A stretch of DNA of 7,317 nucleotides from Planctomycetia bacterium (lineage in GTDB: Bacteria; Planctomycetota; UBA1135; GCA-002686595), in the NCBI GenBank assembly GCA_005778045.1, contig SXKQ01000197.1, positions 1 to 7,317 on the forward strand. Reading direction: 5' to 3'. The first letter of the stretch is position 1; each line of letters opens with the position of its first letter. The notes beneath the pieces are model-generated. The model worked only from the letters and a program-made list of their open reading frames with translations, searched no databases and was not told where the DNA came from. This document shows positions 1-5,933 of this stretch, in pieces. The translations under genes were made by a program, and so were the position numbers.

Positions 1-22
1 ATCCTGCCCGCGCTACTTTCAT

Positions 23-58
23 CTGGCTGGTGCCCTTCGGGCCCCGGCCAGTTTTGTT
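23..58 (+). terminator. Rho-independent terminator of an upstream gene
   Basis: Bases 23-35 pair with 39-51 around a TTC loop. Of 13 positions, 11 are Watson-Crick pairs, one is a G-T wobble and one is a mismatch. The T-rich tail TTTTGTT (52-58) follows at once. This is the classic shape of an intrinsic terminator reading rightward. It implies a plus-strand gene ending left of the window, because bases 1-22 contain no stop codon in any forward frame. Confidence 0.7.
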
Positions 59-65
59 CTAGCCC

Positions 66-107
66 GCGCGCGGGGCGAGCTGGCGCGCGCGCGGGGCGAT
101 TTGGCGC
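66..107. repeat. 21-bp tandem repeat, two copies
   Basis: Bases 66-86 and 87-107 are adjacent copies of a 21-bp unit that starts GCGCGCGGGGCGA. They differ at two positions only (GC against TT at unit positions 14-15). The unit is about two helical turns long and lies directly after the terminator, outside any supported gene. A paired protein-binding site or simple slippage in GC-rich DNA would both explain it. Confidence 0.6.
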
Positions 108-501
108 GAGACGGTGGCGCGGAGCGCGGGAGCGCGACCTCTGCGGGGTCGATCGGCCCACGGCGGACGCCCTGTTCTCGGGAAGTTGACGCGCGGAGGA
201 CGGTTCTTGATTTTTTGGGGGGCGCTGCGTGGGCGTTCTTCGTTTCTCCCTCCCGGACGGGGGAACTCGCAGTCTCCCGGTCCGTGTTTAGGAGAGTTGG
301 GTCGCCCGCCGTTTCGGCTTCCCGTCAGACGTCGGGCGGCCCTTTATCTCTCTGGCGCGATTTTTCAGGCGCGCGTCCGGGATCGGATCTGTGGGTCGAT
401 CGGACTCTGAGCCACGCTCCCAGCGGACGCGCTCCGCGAGTGAGCGGAAACGAGAACGTGGGGGGCGCTCGTGGAGCGATCTATGCTGGGAGCCTTCCCC
501 G
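108..501. other. Non-coding stretch upstream of the lipoprotein gene
   Basis: No reading frame here looks like a real gene. The forward frames give arginine- and serine-rich shadow sequence without a recognisable domain. Visible elements are a T6G6 homopolymer junction (211-222) and a small 5-bp hairpin with a 5-base loop (423-437). I could not identify a convincing -35/-10 promoter, although a promoter for the gene at 502 presumably lies here because a terminator precedes the region. Confidence 0.4.
488..492 (+). promoter_or_regulatory. Shine-Dalgarno sequence fixing the start at 502
   Basis: GGGAG lies 9 bases upstream of the ATG at 502. It favours this start over the in-frame ATG at 391, whose extra 37 residues are arginine- and serine-rich and would bury the signal peptide. 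Confidence 0.5.
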
Positions 502-1596
502 ATGAAGCGCGCCCCTGATCCTCGCTCGGCTGATCCTCGCGTCGCGGCCCTCGCCGTTGGCGCACTCGCGTTGTTCGGAGCCTGCGGAGATGGCGGAGCA
601 GCTTCGGTGCCGCCCGTGCCCGTCGAGCCGGCGCCGCTGGTCGAAATGCTCGCGGTCAGCGAAGTCGGGGCGCCGGCGCCGATCGAGCTGCCCCGCGGGC
701 TCTCCACGCAGGCGGGCGAAGCCGCTTCTTCTGGCCCGACTCCTGCGGTGTCTGCCGTCGACGAGTGGGCGGGTACCGAGCTGCGCGAGGAGCGCTTCGC
801 TGACGGCAAGCCCAAGCTCTCGCGGCGCGTGCGACGCACCGACGACGGGATCGAGAACCATGGGCCATTCCGCAAGTGGGCGACCAACGGCGTGCTGCTC
901 GAGGAGGGCACGTTTCGCGGTGGCGAGAAGGACGGGCCCTACGTCACGCGCCATGAGAGCGGGCTCGTGAAGAGCGAGATCCTCTACGGCGCCGGTCGTG
1001 AGCACGGGCGCAAGCGCGAATGGGGCGAGTACGGCGTGCTGCTCTACGAGGCTGAGTTCGTCGATGGCAAGGTCGACGGCGAGGAGCGCACGTGGTGGCC
1101 GGACAAGAACCCGCGCACGCTCTCGACTTTCCGATTCGGCGTGCTCGAGGGCCCCTCACGCGTCTGGCACGGCAACGGCGTGATCGCGGAGGAAGGCCAG
1201 TCGGTGGCCGGGCGGCGCGAGGGCACATGGACGTACCGCTCGGGTGAGGATCGGCTGGCGCTCGTCCAGAACTACCGCGCGGGCGCGCTACATGGCGTGA
1301 CGACTGAGTACGACGAGCAGGGTCGCAAGACCGCGGAGCGCAGCTACGAGAGCGGCAAGGCCGCTGGCATACACCGCGAGTTCCGGCCGGACGGCGCGCT
1401 GCGTACCGAGACCACCTTCGTCGCCGGCAAGCCCGAGGGGCCGAGCGCGCACTGGCACGAGAATGGCCAGAAGGAGTGCGAGGGCGCGCTCGCGGCGGGC
1501 CAGCGCGAAGGACGCTGGAGCTTCTGGAAGAGCGACGGCACGCTCGATGCGGCACAGTCGGGCGAGTATCGAGTCGGCGCGCGCGTCGGCCCCTGA
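502..1596 (+). CDS. MORN_2/YwqK-like repeat lipoprotein
   Basis: Predicted 364-residue exported lipoprotein. A basic N-terminus (K2, R3, R8, R13) is followed by a hydrophobic stretch (about 14-27) and a lipobox-like LFGAC with Cys28 as the candidate lipidated residue. The -3 residue is Phe, so the lipobox is slightly atypical. Residues 30-90 form an Ala/Pro-rich linker. From about residue 99 to the end lie roughly 11 MORN_2-like units with a G-x-W-x-x-W-H-x-N-G plan. Ten of them are spaced exactly 24 residues apart (anchors 127, 151, 175 and so on to 343). These units are more degenerate than those of the two paralogs. The C-terminus DGTLDAAQSGEY plus eight residues matches the endings of both paralogs, so it looks complete. 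The coding DNA has a 10-bp direct repeat (516-525 and 531-540) giving DPR twice. The function is unknown. The 'YwqK antitoxin' label fits poorly with lipid anchoring and no toxin gene. It lies in the same frame as the next gene. Confidence 0.85.
   Translation: MKRAPDPRSADPRVAALAVGALALFGACGDGGAASVPPVPVEPAPLVEMLAVSEVGAPAPIELPRGLSTQAGEAASSGPTPAVSAVDEWAGTELREERFADGKPKLSRRVRRTDDGIENHGPFRKWATNGVLLEEGTFRGGEKDGPYVTRHESGLVKSEILYGAGREHGRKREWGEYGVLLYEAEFVDGKVDGEERTWWPDKNPRTLSTFRFGVLEGPSRVWHGNGVIAEEGQSVAGRREGTWTYRSGEDRLALVQNYRAGALHGVTTEYDEQGRKTAERSYESGKAAGIHREFRPDGALRTETTFVAGKPEGPSAHWHENGQKECEGALAAGQREGRWSFWKSDGTLDAAQSGEYRVGARVGP
880..1593 (+). repeat. 72-bp coding repeat array, about 10 units
   Basis: DNA encoding ten consecutive 24-residue units of the lipoprotein. 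The units keep spacing but little sequence, for example TNGVLLEEG, HGNGVIAEEG and HENGQKECEG. The last unit is cut off at the stop codon, exactly where a Trp would continue a G-P-W motif. Confidence 0.65.
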
Positions 1597-1611
1597 CGAC
1601 GGGCGAGAGCG

Positions 1612-2421
1612 ATGCGCGAGACGTTGCGTCATCCCAATGGAGCGAAGTCCGCGGAGGGGCCGTTCGAGGACGGCCGCCGGCAAGGCACGTGGCTCTTTTG
1701 GAGCGAGAGCGGACGCAAGCACGCCGAGGAGGAGTACGTCGATGGCCAGCGCCATGGCTGGCACACGAGCTGGCACGAGCGCACGCGCCTCAAGCGCGCG
1801 GAGGGTGCGTTCGAGCGCGACCTGCGCACGGGCAAGTGGACGAGCTGGCACGAGAACGGCCGCACGGCGAGCGAGGGCGAGTACCTGTGCGGAATCGAGT
1901 GCGGCCCGTGGCGCACGTGGCACGACAACGGCGAGCTCGAGTCGCAGGGTGTATTCGATCGCGGGCGCCGTCACGGCGAGTGGGTGCTCTTCCATCGCAA
2001 CGGCCGCGTCGGCGAGCGCGGGCTGTATCGCGAGGAGCTGCGCATGGGCCCGTGGACGAGCTGGCACCCCAACGGCTCGATCGGGGCCCACGGCGAGTAT
2101 CTCGGGGGCGAGCGCGACGGCATCTGGACCGCGTGGCACAAGAACGGCCGCGTCGAGACCAAGGGCCTGTTCGTCGGCGGGCAGCGCACCGGCGTGTGGC
2201 GCGTGTGGTGGGACTCGGGCGCGCCGCGCTGCGAGGGCTCCTTCGTCGAGGGCGTGCCCTTTGGGTGGTGGGAGTTCTGGTACGAGCACGGCCCCCAGCG
2301 CGCGGCCGGCGAGTATCGCGACGGCAAGCAATTCGGCCCGTGGCGCTGCTGGAACTACGACGGCTCACCCGACGCGGACACGACCGGCACGTACTGGGAC
2401 GACGTCCTGCAGCGGCGCTGA
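1612..2421 (+). CDS. MORN_2/YwqK-like repeat protein without signal peptide
   Basis: A 269-residue protein made almost wholly of 11 MORN_2-like units. Anchors are at residues 7, 31, 55, 80, 104, 128, 152, 176, 200, 224 and 248, so the period is 24 with one 25-residue unit (the third). Typical units read WHENGRTASEGEY and WHDNGELESQGVF. The C-terminus (DGSPDADTTGTY plus eight residues) matches its paralogs. There is no signal peptide, lipobox or membrane segment; the repeats start at residue 7. No earlier start is possible, because the upstream stop in this frame is 15 bases away (1594-1596). As drawn, the product is therefore cytoplasmic, unlike both paralogs. The ribosome-binding signal is weak (GAGAG close to the ATG). 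It probably shares a transcript with the lipoprotein gene and might be made by re-initiation or stop readthrough. Molecular function unknown; family assignment is firm. Confidence 0.8.
   Translation: MRETLRHPNGAKSAEGPFEDGRRQGTWLFWSESGRKHAEEEYVDGQRHGWHTSWHERTRLKRAEGAFERDLRTGKWTSWHENGRTASEGEYLCGIECGPWRTWHDNGELESQGVFDRGRRHGEWVLFHRNGRVGERGLYREELRMGPWTSWHPNGSIGAHGEYLGGERDGIWTAWHKNGRVETKGLFVGGQRTGVWRVWWDSGAPRCEGSFVEGVPFGWWEFWYEHGPQRAAGEYRDGKQFGPWRCWNYDGSPDADTTGTYWDDVLQRR
1630..2421 (+). repeat. 72-bp coding repeat array, 11 units
   Basis: Eleven tandem coding units, each 72 bp except the third at 75 bp. Short identical blocks recur, such as the TGGCACGACAACGGC type, also seen in the array at 4984-5922. 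Protein periodicity is sharper than DNA identity, so the array is old rather than freshly amplified. Confidence 0.7.
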
Positions 2422-2434
2422 GCGCGCCCTCGAC

Positions 2435-4000
2435 CTAGAGCCCGATCGTGAAGCGCAGGGCGGCGGTGAGGCTGATGCCGAACGTGGAGTTCGGGTCGCG
2501 CGACCAGACTTGGGCGTAGACGATCGCGCCGCAGTCGAGGCTCGCGTCGACGCCTGAGGCGATGTAGGCGCCCATGTCGAAGGCGAAGACGCCACTGCAG
2601 CTCGTGCCCGTCGCCGAGCCTTGCGTCGACTGGACCGGCGTGCGACGGATCGGGCTCGAGATGCACATCGTCCCGCCTTGGTAGGGCGTGGCTGCGGGCA
2701 GGAATCCATAAAACAGCGTGCCGGACGTCTGGTTGAGGATGCTCGAGGCGACGATGGTGAAGCTGCCGGCGCCCGTTGACTCGCGCGGCGTGCCGGTCGC
2801 GGCGATCAGCGGCGTGCAGCCGAGCGAGTTGACCTTGGGCATGCAGTAAGCCTGCACGCTGGGCACCGGGACGCACACCCCGAGCGGTGTGGCGCGCGCG
2901 GCGCTCCAGGTTGCCTGCGTGCTCGCCGTTCCGGCGTTCGAGTTGATCGGCACCGTCGTGTTGCAGCCGCCGTGCGTGTGCACGCCAATCGCGACGTCCT
3001 CGCCGAGATTCGAGCGGATCACGGGCGAGCCCGAGTTGCCGCCGAAGGTGTCGGGCGTGTAGCGCAAGGTGGAGCCTGCGAAGAGCGTGAAGTCGCCCGT
3101 GTGCGTCTGCAGCGCCTGGTTCCAGACCAAGTTGTTGCTGTCGGAGCCGTAGCCACTGACGCGGATCACGTCGCCAGCCGCGGGGGCGGTGGGGGGCAGG
3201 ATGCGGAAGCGCTTGCGGCCTTGGGCTTGGTAGGGCGTCAGGCCCGTATTGGAGTTCGGGAAGCAGCCGAAGCTCGCCCAGTCGTTGCCGACGCCGCCGT
3301 TCTGGGACTGGCGCGAGGTGTCGTCGATCGCGTACTGGTGCTCGGGCGGCGGATGCTGGATCACGCCCATGGACGTCGAGAGCGGCACGTTGAACTGCGC
3401 CACGTCGAGGTTGGTCGCGTTGGCGTAGCAGTGACCGGCGGTCGTCATGCAGCTCGCGCAGTCTTCGAAGATCCACGCGGTGCACTGCACGGGCATGGTG
3501 CGCGCGATGCGCGCGTCGGTCGTGGGCGCGCGGTCGTCGGTCGCGCCGCACTGGCTCATGGGCGCGTAGAGCAGCGGTCCCATCCAGACGTTGCGCAGCA
3601 CGACGCGCGAAGGGCCCGCGCCGGGCGGAGCGACGAGCTCGAGTTGCACCGTGTCGCCGTTGAAGTACGCGGTCGAGAGCTGCCACTCCTGGAGCGAGCG
3701 CGTGCGGAGTTCCTGCACGGCTCCGTCCTGGTGCGAGGTGATGCGCAGGAACGCGCCCCGCGTCTCGTCGCCGGGATGCCACAGGCTCGCGAACTGGAAG
3801 CGCAGGCGCAGCCACGTCGCGCCCCCGACGCGCACGGTGTGGGACGCGAGCACGGCCTCGGTCGGACCGGGATTCGAGCGCCAGCCGGTGTCGTGGGTGA
3901 ACGAGACCTGCGTCTGGACGGACGAACCGACCTGAGCCTGCGCGCGCGGCGCGGCGGCGAGCAGGGCGACCAGGGCGAGGCAGGAGAGGAGGTTACGCAT
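2435..4000 (-). CDS. Secreted trypsin-like serine protease with planctomycete-type C-terminal domain
   Basis: A 521-residue secreted endopeptidase of the chymotrypsin fold (S1-like). The signal peptide is residues 1-22 (MRNLLSCLALVALLAAA, likely cleavage after AQA). Residues 23-140 form a predicted beta-rich N-terminal domain. The protease core is about 150-378. It holds His190 in TTAGHC, Asp240 in NDWA and Ser323 in GNSGSP. The triad order and spacing (50 and 83 residues) suit the family, and GNSGSP is typical of V8/glutamyl-endopeptidase-like members. Many Cys residues suggest disulfides. Residues 395-521 form a separate domain (LFYGF, GGTMCISSP, VYAQVWSRDP, ending ALRFTI). I recall similar tails in secreted planctomycete proteins, where they may act in sorting or surface attachment; that role is inference. 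The start is chosen for the signal peptide; no Shine-Dalgarno is visible. It converges on the repeat gene with 13 bases between stops and no room for a terminator. Substrate unknown. Confidence 0.88.
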   Translation of the reverse strand: MRNLLSCLALVALLAAAPRAQAQVGSSVQTQVSFTHDTGWRSNPGPTEAVLASHTVRVGGATWLRLRFQFASLWHPGDETRGAFLRITSHQDGAVQELRTRSLQEWQLSTAYFNGDTVQLELVAPPGAGPSRVVLRNVWMGPLLYAPMSQCGATDDRAPTTDARIARTMPVQCTAWIFEDCASCMTTAGHCYANATNLDVAQFNVPLSTSMGVIQHPPPEHQYAIDDTSRQSQNGGVGNDWASFGCFPNSNTGLTPYQAQGRKRFRILPPTAPAAGDVIRVSGYGSDSNNLVWNQALQTHTGDFTLFAGSTLRYTPDTFGGNSGSPVIRSNLGEDVAIGVHTHGGCNTTVPINSNAGTASTQATWSAARATPLGVCVPVPSVQAYCMPKVNSLGCTPLIAATGTPRESTGAGSFTIVASSILNQTSGTLFYGFLPAATPYQGGTMCISSPIRRTPVQSTQGSATGTSCSGVFAFDMGAYIASGVDASLDCGAIVYAQVWSRDPNSTFGISLTAALRFTIGL

Positions 4001-4043
4001 CGAGAACGGTAGGGGGAGCAGCCGACGCGCGCACTTTTCCCGC

Positions 4044-4078
4044 TAAAAAAAATATGCCCCGCCTTGGGCCGAGGGGCA
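4044..4078 (-). terminator. Hairpin plus T-tract on the minus strand, upstream of the protease
   Basis: Read on the minus strand, TGCCCC (4078-4073) pairs with GGGGCA (4060-4055) around a 12-base loop that can pair further. ATTTTTTTT (4053-4045) follows immediately. This has the form of an intrinsic terminator reading leftward. It ends about 44 bases before the protease start. It may insulate the protease from antisense transcription through the acetyltransferase gene, or act as an attenuator if the protease promoter lies further right. Confidence 0.5.
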
Positions 4079-4152
4079 AATCGTCCGGGGCTGCGGATGG
4101 GACAGAGGGTGGTGAGCCGGGAACGGCGCGGGAGCGCTCGCCCTGCCGTGGC

Positions 4153-4158
4153 TAGACT
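4153..4158 (+). promoter_or_regulatory. Candidate -10 element of the acetyltransferase
   Basis: TAGACT lies 10 bases upstream of the ATG at 4169 in otherwise GC-rich DNA and fits a T-A-N-N-N-T -10 hexamer. No good -35 is visible. A transcript from here would be nearly leaderless, which agrees with the missing Shine-Dalgarno. Confidence 0.25.
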
Positions 4159-4168
4159 TACGATCTCC

Positions 4169-4648
4169 ATGGAAACTTCTTCCTCGCGGGTGCGGGCCCG
4201 GGCCGCCACGAGCGCCGACTTTCGCGTGCTGGTCGAGTTCAACCTGTCGATGGCGCGCGAGTCGGAGGGCCTCGAGCTCGACCGTGCGCGGCTCGAGCGC
4301 GGTGTCGAGGCGGCCTTGGCCGACCCCGGCCGAGGTTTCTACCTCGTGGCCGAGTTCGACGGTGCGCCCTCGGGTTGCCTGCTGGTCACCGCCGAGTGGA
4401 GCGACTGGCGCAACGGCTGGGCATGGTGGATCCAGAGCGTGTACGTGATGTCCGCGGCGCGGCGCCATGGCGTCTACAGCGCGCTGCACGGGCGCGTGTT
4501 GGAACTCGCCCGCGAGCGGGGCGACGTGGTTTCCCTGCGGCTCTACGTGGAGCGGAACAACCTTTCGGCCCAAGCCACATACCGGCGGCTGGGCATGCAA
4601 GAGTCGCACTACCTGATGTTCGAGGCCAGCGAACCGCCGGGCCGATAA
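4169..4648 (+). CDS. GNAT-family N-acetyltransferase
   Basis: A 159-residue cytoplasmic enzyme expected to transfer an acetyl group from acetyl-CoA to an amine; the acceptor cannot be told from sequence. The fold is seen in order: an N-terminal helix region (RAATSADFRVLVEFN, 11-25), a central strand pair (GFYLVAEFDGAPSGCLLVT, 56-74), then motif A from IQSVYV (88-93) with the acetyl-CoA-binding loop RRHGVY (98-103). Motif B is LRLYVERNNLSAQATYRRLGM (123-143), containing the conserved N-x-x-A-x-x-x-Y pattern. The loop has Tyr where the family consensus has Gly or Ala, as in some members with an RGVY-type loop. Length is usual for a single-domain GNAT. The ATG at 4169 is chosen because the domain starts 10 residues later. 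A longer frame from a TTG at 4064 would run through the hairpin and adds low-complexity sequence. It is divergent from the protease and may have no functional link to its neighbours. Confidence 0.85.
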   Translation: METSSSRVRARAATSADFRVLVEFNLSMARESEGLELDRARLERGVEAALADPGRGFYLVAEFDGAPSGCLLVTAEWSDWRNGWAWWIQSVYVMSAARRHGVYSALHGRVLELARERGDVVSLRLYVERNNLSAQATYRRLGMQESHYLMFEASEPPGR

Positions 4649-4700
4649 CAATCGACTCGTGGGCTCACAGGGCCCGCCCTCGTCCGTAGACTCGCACTCC

Positions 4701-4730
4701 TTGCCGCCCCTCGACTCGCGCAGGTATCTT
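4701..4730 (+). promoter_or_regulatory. Candidate promoter of the third repeat gene
   Basis: TTGCCG (4701-4706) and TATCTT (4725-4730) are 18 bases apart, a sigma70-like arrangement in the 89-base gap after the acetyltransferase. The -10 ends 7 bases before the ATG at 4738, so transcription would begin at or next to the start codon, giving a leaderless mRNA. TAGACT at 4687-4692 is an alternative -10. Confidence 0.35.
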
Positions 4731-4737
4731 CGCACTC

Positions 4738-5925
4738 ATGTCCACTGTCCTTCTCGCCGTGCTGGGGCTGGCCCTGGCGCTCGGTCCGTCGCCTGAGCCG
4801 CTCCATCCGCAGGGTGTGCCGAAGGCTCAGGATTCCTCCAACCCGGGCAAGGCCCCGGCGACGCCGACGCCCTTTGGGCCCGGATCGATCACGGCGGATC
4901 AGGTGGGGCCCGGGCGCGGCCTGCGCGTCGAGCCGCAGCTCACGCTGCCGCCGCTGCCTGCGCGCATCGACAAGGTGCTCACGCACCCCGATGGCACCAA
5001 GGCCGCCGAGGGTGAGATGAAGAACGGCCGGCGCGACGGGGCGTGGTTGCTCTTCTACAACGATGGCAAGAAGCGAGCGATCGGGACGTATCGCGACTAC
5101 CGCCGCGAGGGCGAGTGGGTTTACTTCCACCCCGGCATCGAGCTCGCCCAGCGCGCGGGTGCCTACAAGAACGGCAAGCGCGAGGGCCCGTGGAAGCGCT
5201 GGCATCCGACGGGCGTGCTGCTCGAGGAGCTGGAGTTCAAAGACGACGTACAGGTCAATGCTGCGCGCGAGTTCTATCCCGAGGGCACGGTGCGCGCGGA
5301 GGGCCGCTATCAGGACGGCGCGCGGGACGGGCTGTGGAAGCTCTACCACCCCGATGGCAAGACGTCGTACATGGAGGGCAGCTACAGCCGCGGCATGCAG
5401 GATGGCGCGTGGATCTTTCACAACGCCAATGGCACGAAGTTCCAAGAAGGGAACTACGTGCTCGGCTTGGCCGAGGGCAAGTGGACCACGTGGCACGACA
5501 ACGGCCAGATGCAGTCGCAGGGGCTGTTCGAGTTCGGCGCGCAGTCGGGCCTGTGGACCAAGTGGCACAAGAACGGCCAGAGGGACTTCGAGGGCAGCTG
5601 GGACGCGGGGCGCGAGCAAGGCCTGTGGAAGCGCTGGCACGACAACGGCCAGCTCGCCGCGGAGGGCAACTACGACCAGGGCCGCATGGTCGGTGACTGG
5701 CTGTCGTGGCATCCCAACGGTCAGAAGGAGCGCGCGCAGATCTACGTCGGCGGCACGCTCAATGGTCCCTACCGCACGTGGTTCCAAAGCGGCCAGAAGC
5801 GCGAGGAAGGCGAGTATCGCCAAAGCAAGCGCGAGGGCACGTGGCGCGCGTGGAACGAGGACGGCACGCCCGACGAGACGCTCTCGGGCGAGTTCAAGAA
5901 CGACCGGCGCGTAAAGCAGCAGTGA
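4738..5925 (+). CDS. Exported MORN_2/YwqK-like repeat protein
   Basis: A 395-residue protein, the longest of the three paralogs. Residues 4-16 are a hydrophobic signal-like segment (VLLAVLGLALALG), but the n-region MST lacks Lys or Arg and no Cys follows, so export is likely rather than certain. Residues 17-78 are a Pro/Gly-rich linker. Thirteen MORN_2-like units follow, with anchors at 83, 107, 131, 156, 180, 204, 228, 253, 277, 301, 325, 349 and 373. The period is 24, with 25-residue third and seventh units. Units such as TWHDNGQMQSQGLF and KWHKNGQRDFEG are textbook examples of the family. The C-terminus DGTPDETLSGEF plus nine residues matches both paralogs. It lies 8 bases upstream of the next gene and is probably cotranscribed with it. 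The mix of Trp/His/Asn and charged residues would suit a periplasmic binding or scaffold protein; that is inference. A cytoplasmic antitoxin role is unlikely. Confidence 0.85.
   Translation: MSTVLLAVLGLALALGPSPEPLHPQGVPKAQDSSNPGKAPATPTPFGPGSITADQVGPGRGLRVEPQLTLPPLPARIDKVLTHPDGTKAAEGEMKNGRRDGAWLLFYNDGKKRAIGTYRDYRREGEWVYFHPGIELAQRAGAYKNGKREGPWKRWHPTGVLLEELEFKDDVQVNAAREFYPEGTVRAEGRYQDGARDGLWKLYHPDGKTSYMEGSYSRGMQDGAWIFHNANGTKFQEGNYVLGLAEGKWTTWHDNGQMQSQGLFEFGAQSGLWTKWHKNGQRDFEGSWDAGREQGLWKRWHDNGQLAAEGNYDQGRMVGDWLSWHPNGQKERAQIYVGGTLNGPYRTWFQSGQKREEGEYRQSKREGTWRAWNEDGTPDETLSGEFKNDRRVKQQ
4984..5922 (+). repeat. 72-bp coding repeat array, 13 units
   Basis: Thirteen tandem coding units, 72 bp each except the third and seventh (75 bp). 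Identical short blocks recur inside the array (TGGCACGACAACGGCCAG at two places about 145 bp apart). An 18-bp block beginning GGCGTGCTGCTCG (5212-5229) also occurs in the lipoprotein gene (889-906). Confidence 0.7.
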
Positions 5926-5933
5926 GGCCCACG

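Noticed and set aside
101..505. 134-codon frame in the leader region
   Set aside because: It is rich in Arg, Ser and Gly, with no domain, no good ribosome-binding site and no downstream partner. Probably chance in GC-rich DNA.
1594..1596. The TGA between the two repeat genes as a selenocysteine codon
   Set aside because: No convincing SECIS-like hairpin follows, the position corresponds to Trp rather than Cys, and no selenium genes are in view. Ordinary stop or readthrough is more likely.
1288..2331. 347-codon open frame on the minus strand across the first two repeat genes
   Set aside because: Its translation is Ala/Leu/Val/Pro-rich and mirrors the 24-residue periodicity of the sense repeats. 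It is a codon-bias shadow with no domain or ribosome-binding site.
2972..4012. 346-codon plus-strand frame opposite the protease
   Set aside because: The protease strand has a signal peptide and an intact catalytic triad. The opposite frame is Arg/Ala/Val-rich with no motif.
4064..4168. Upstream TTG start at 4064 for the acetyltransferase
   Set aside because: The extra 35 residues are low-complexity and would run through the hairpin and the candidate -10. The GNAT domain begins just after the ATG at 4169.
502..5925. The repeat arrays as a CRISPR or a mobile-element repeat
   Set aside because: The 72-bp periodicity is coding and in frame, the units are divergent without distinct spacers, and there are no cas genes, terminal inverted repeats or transposase.
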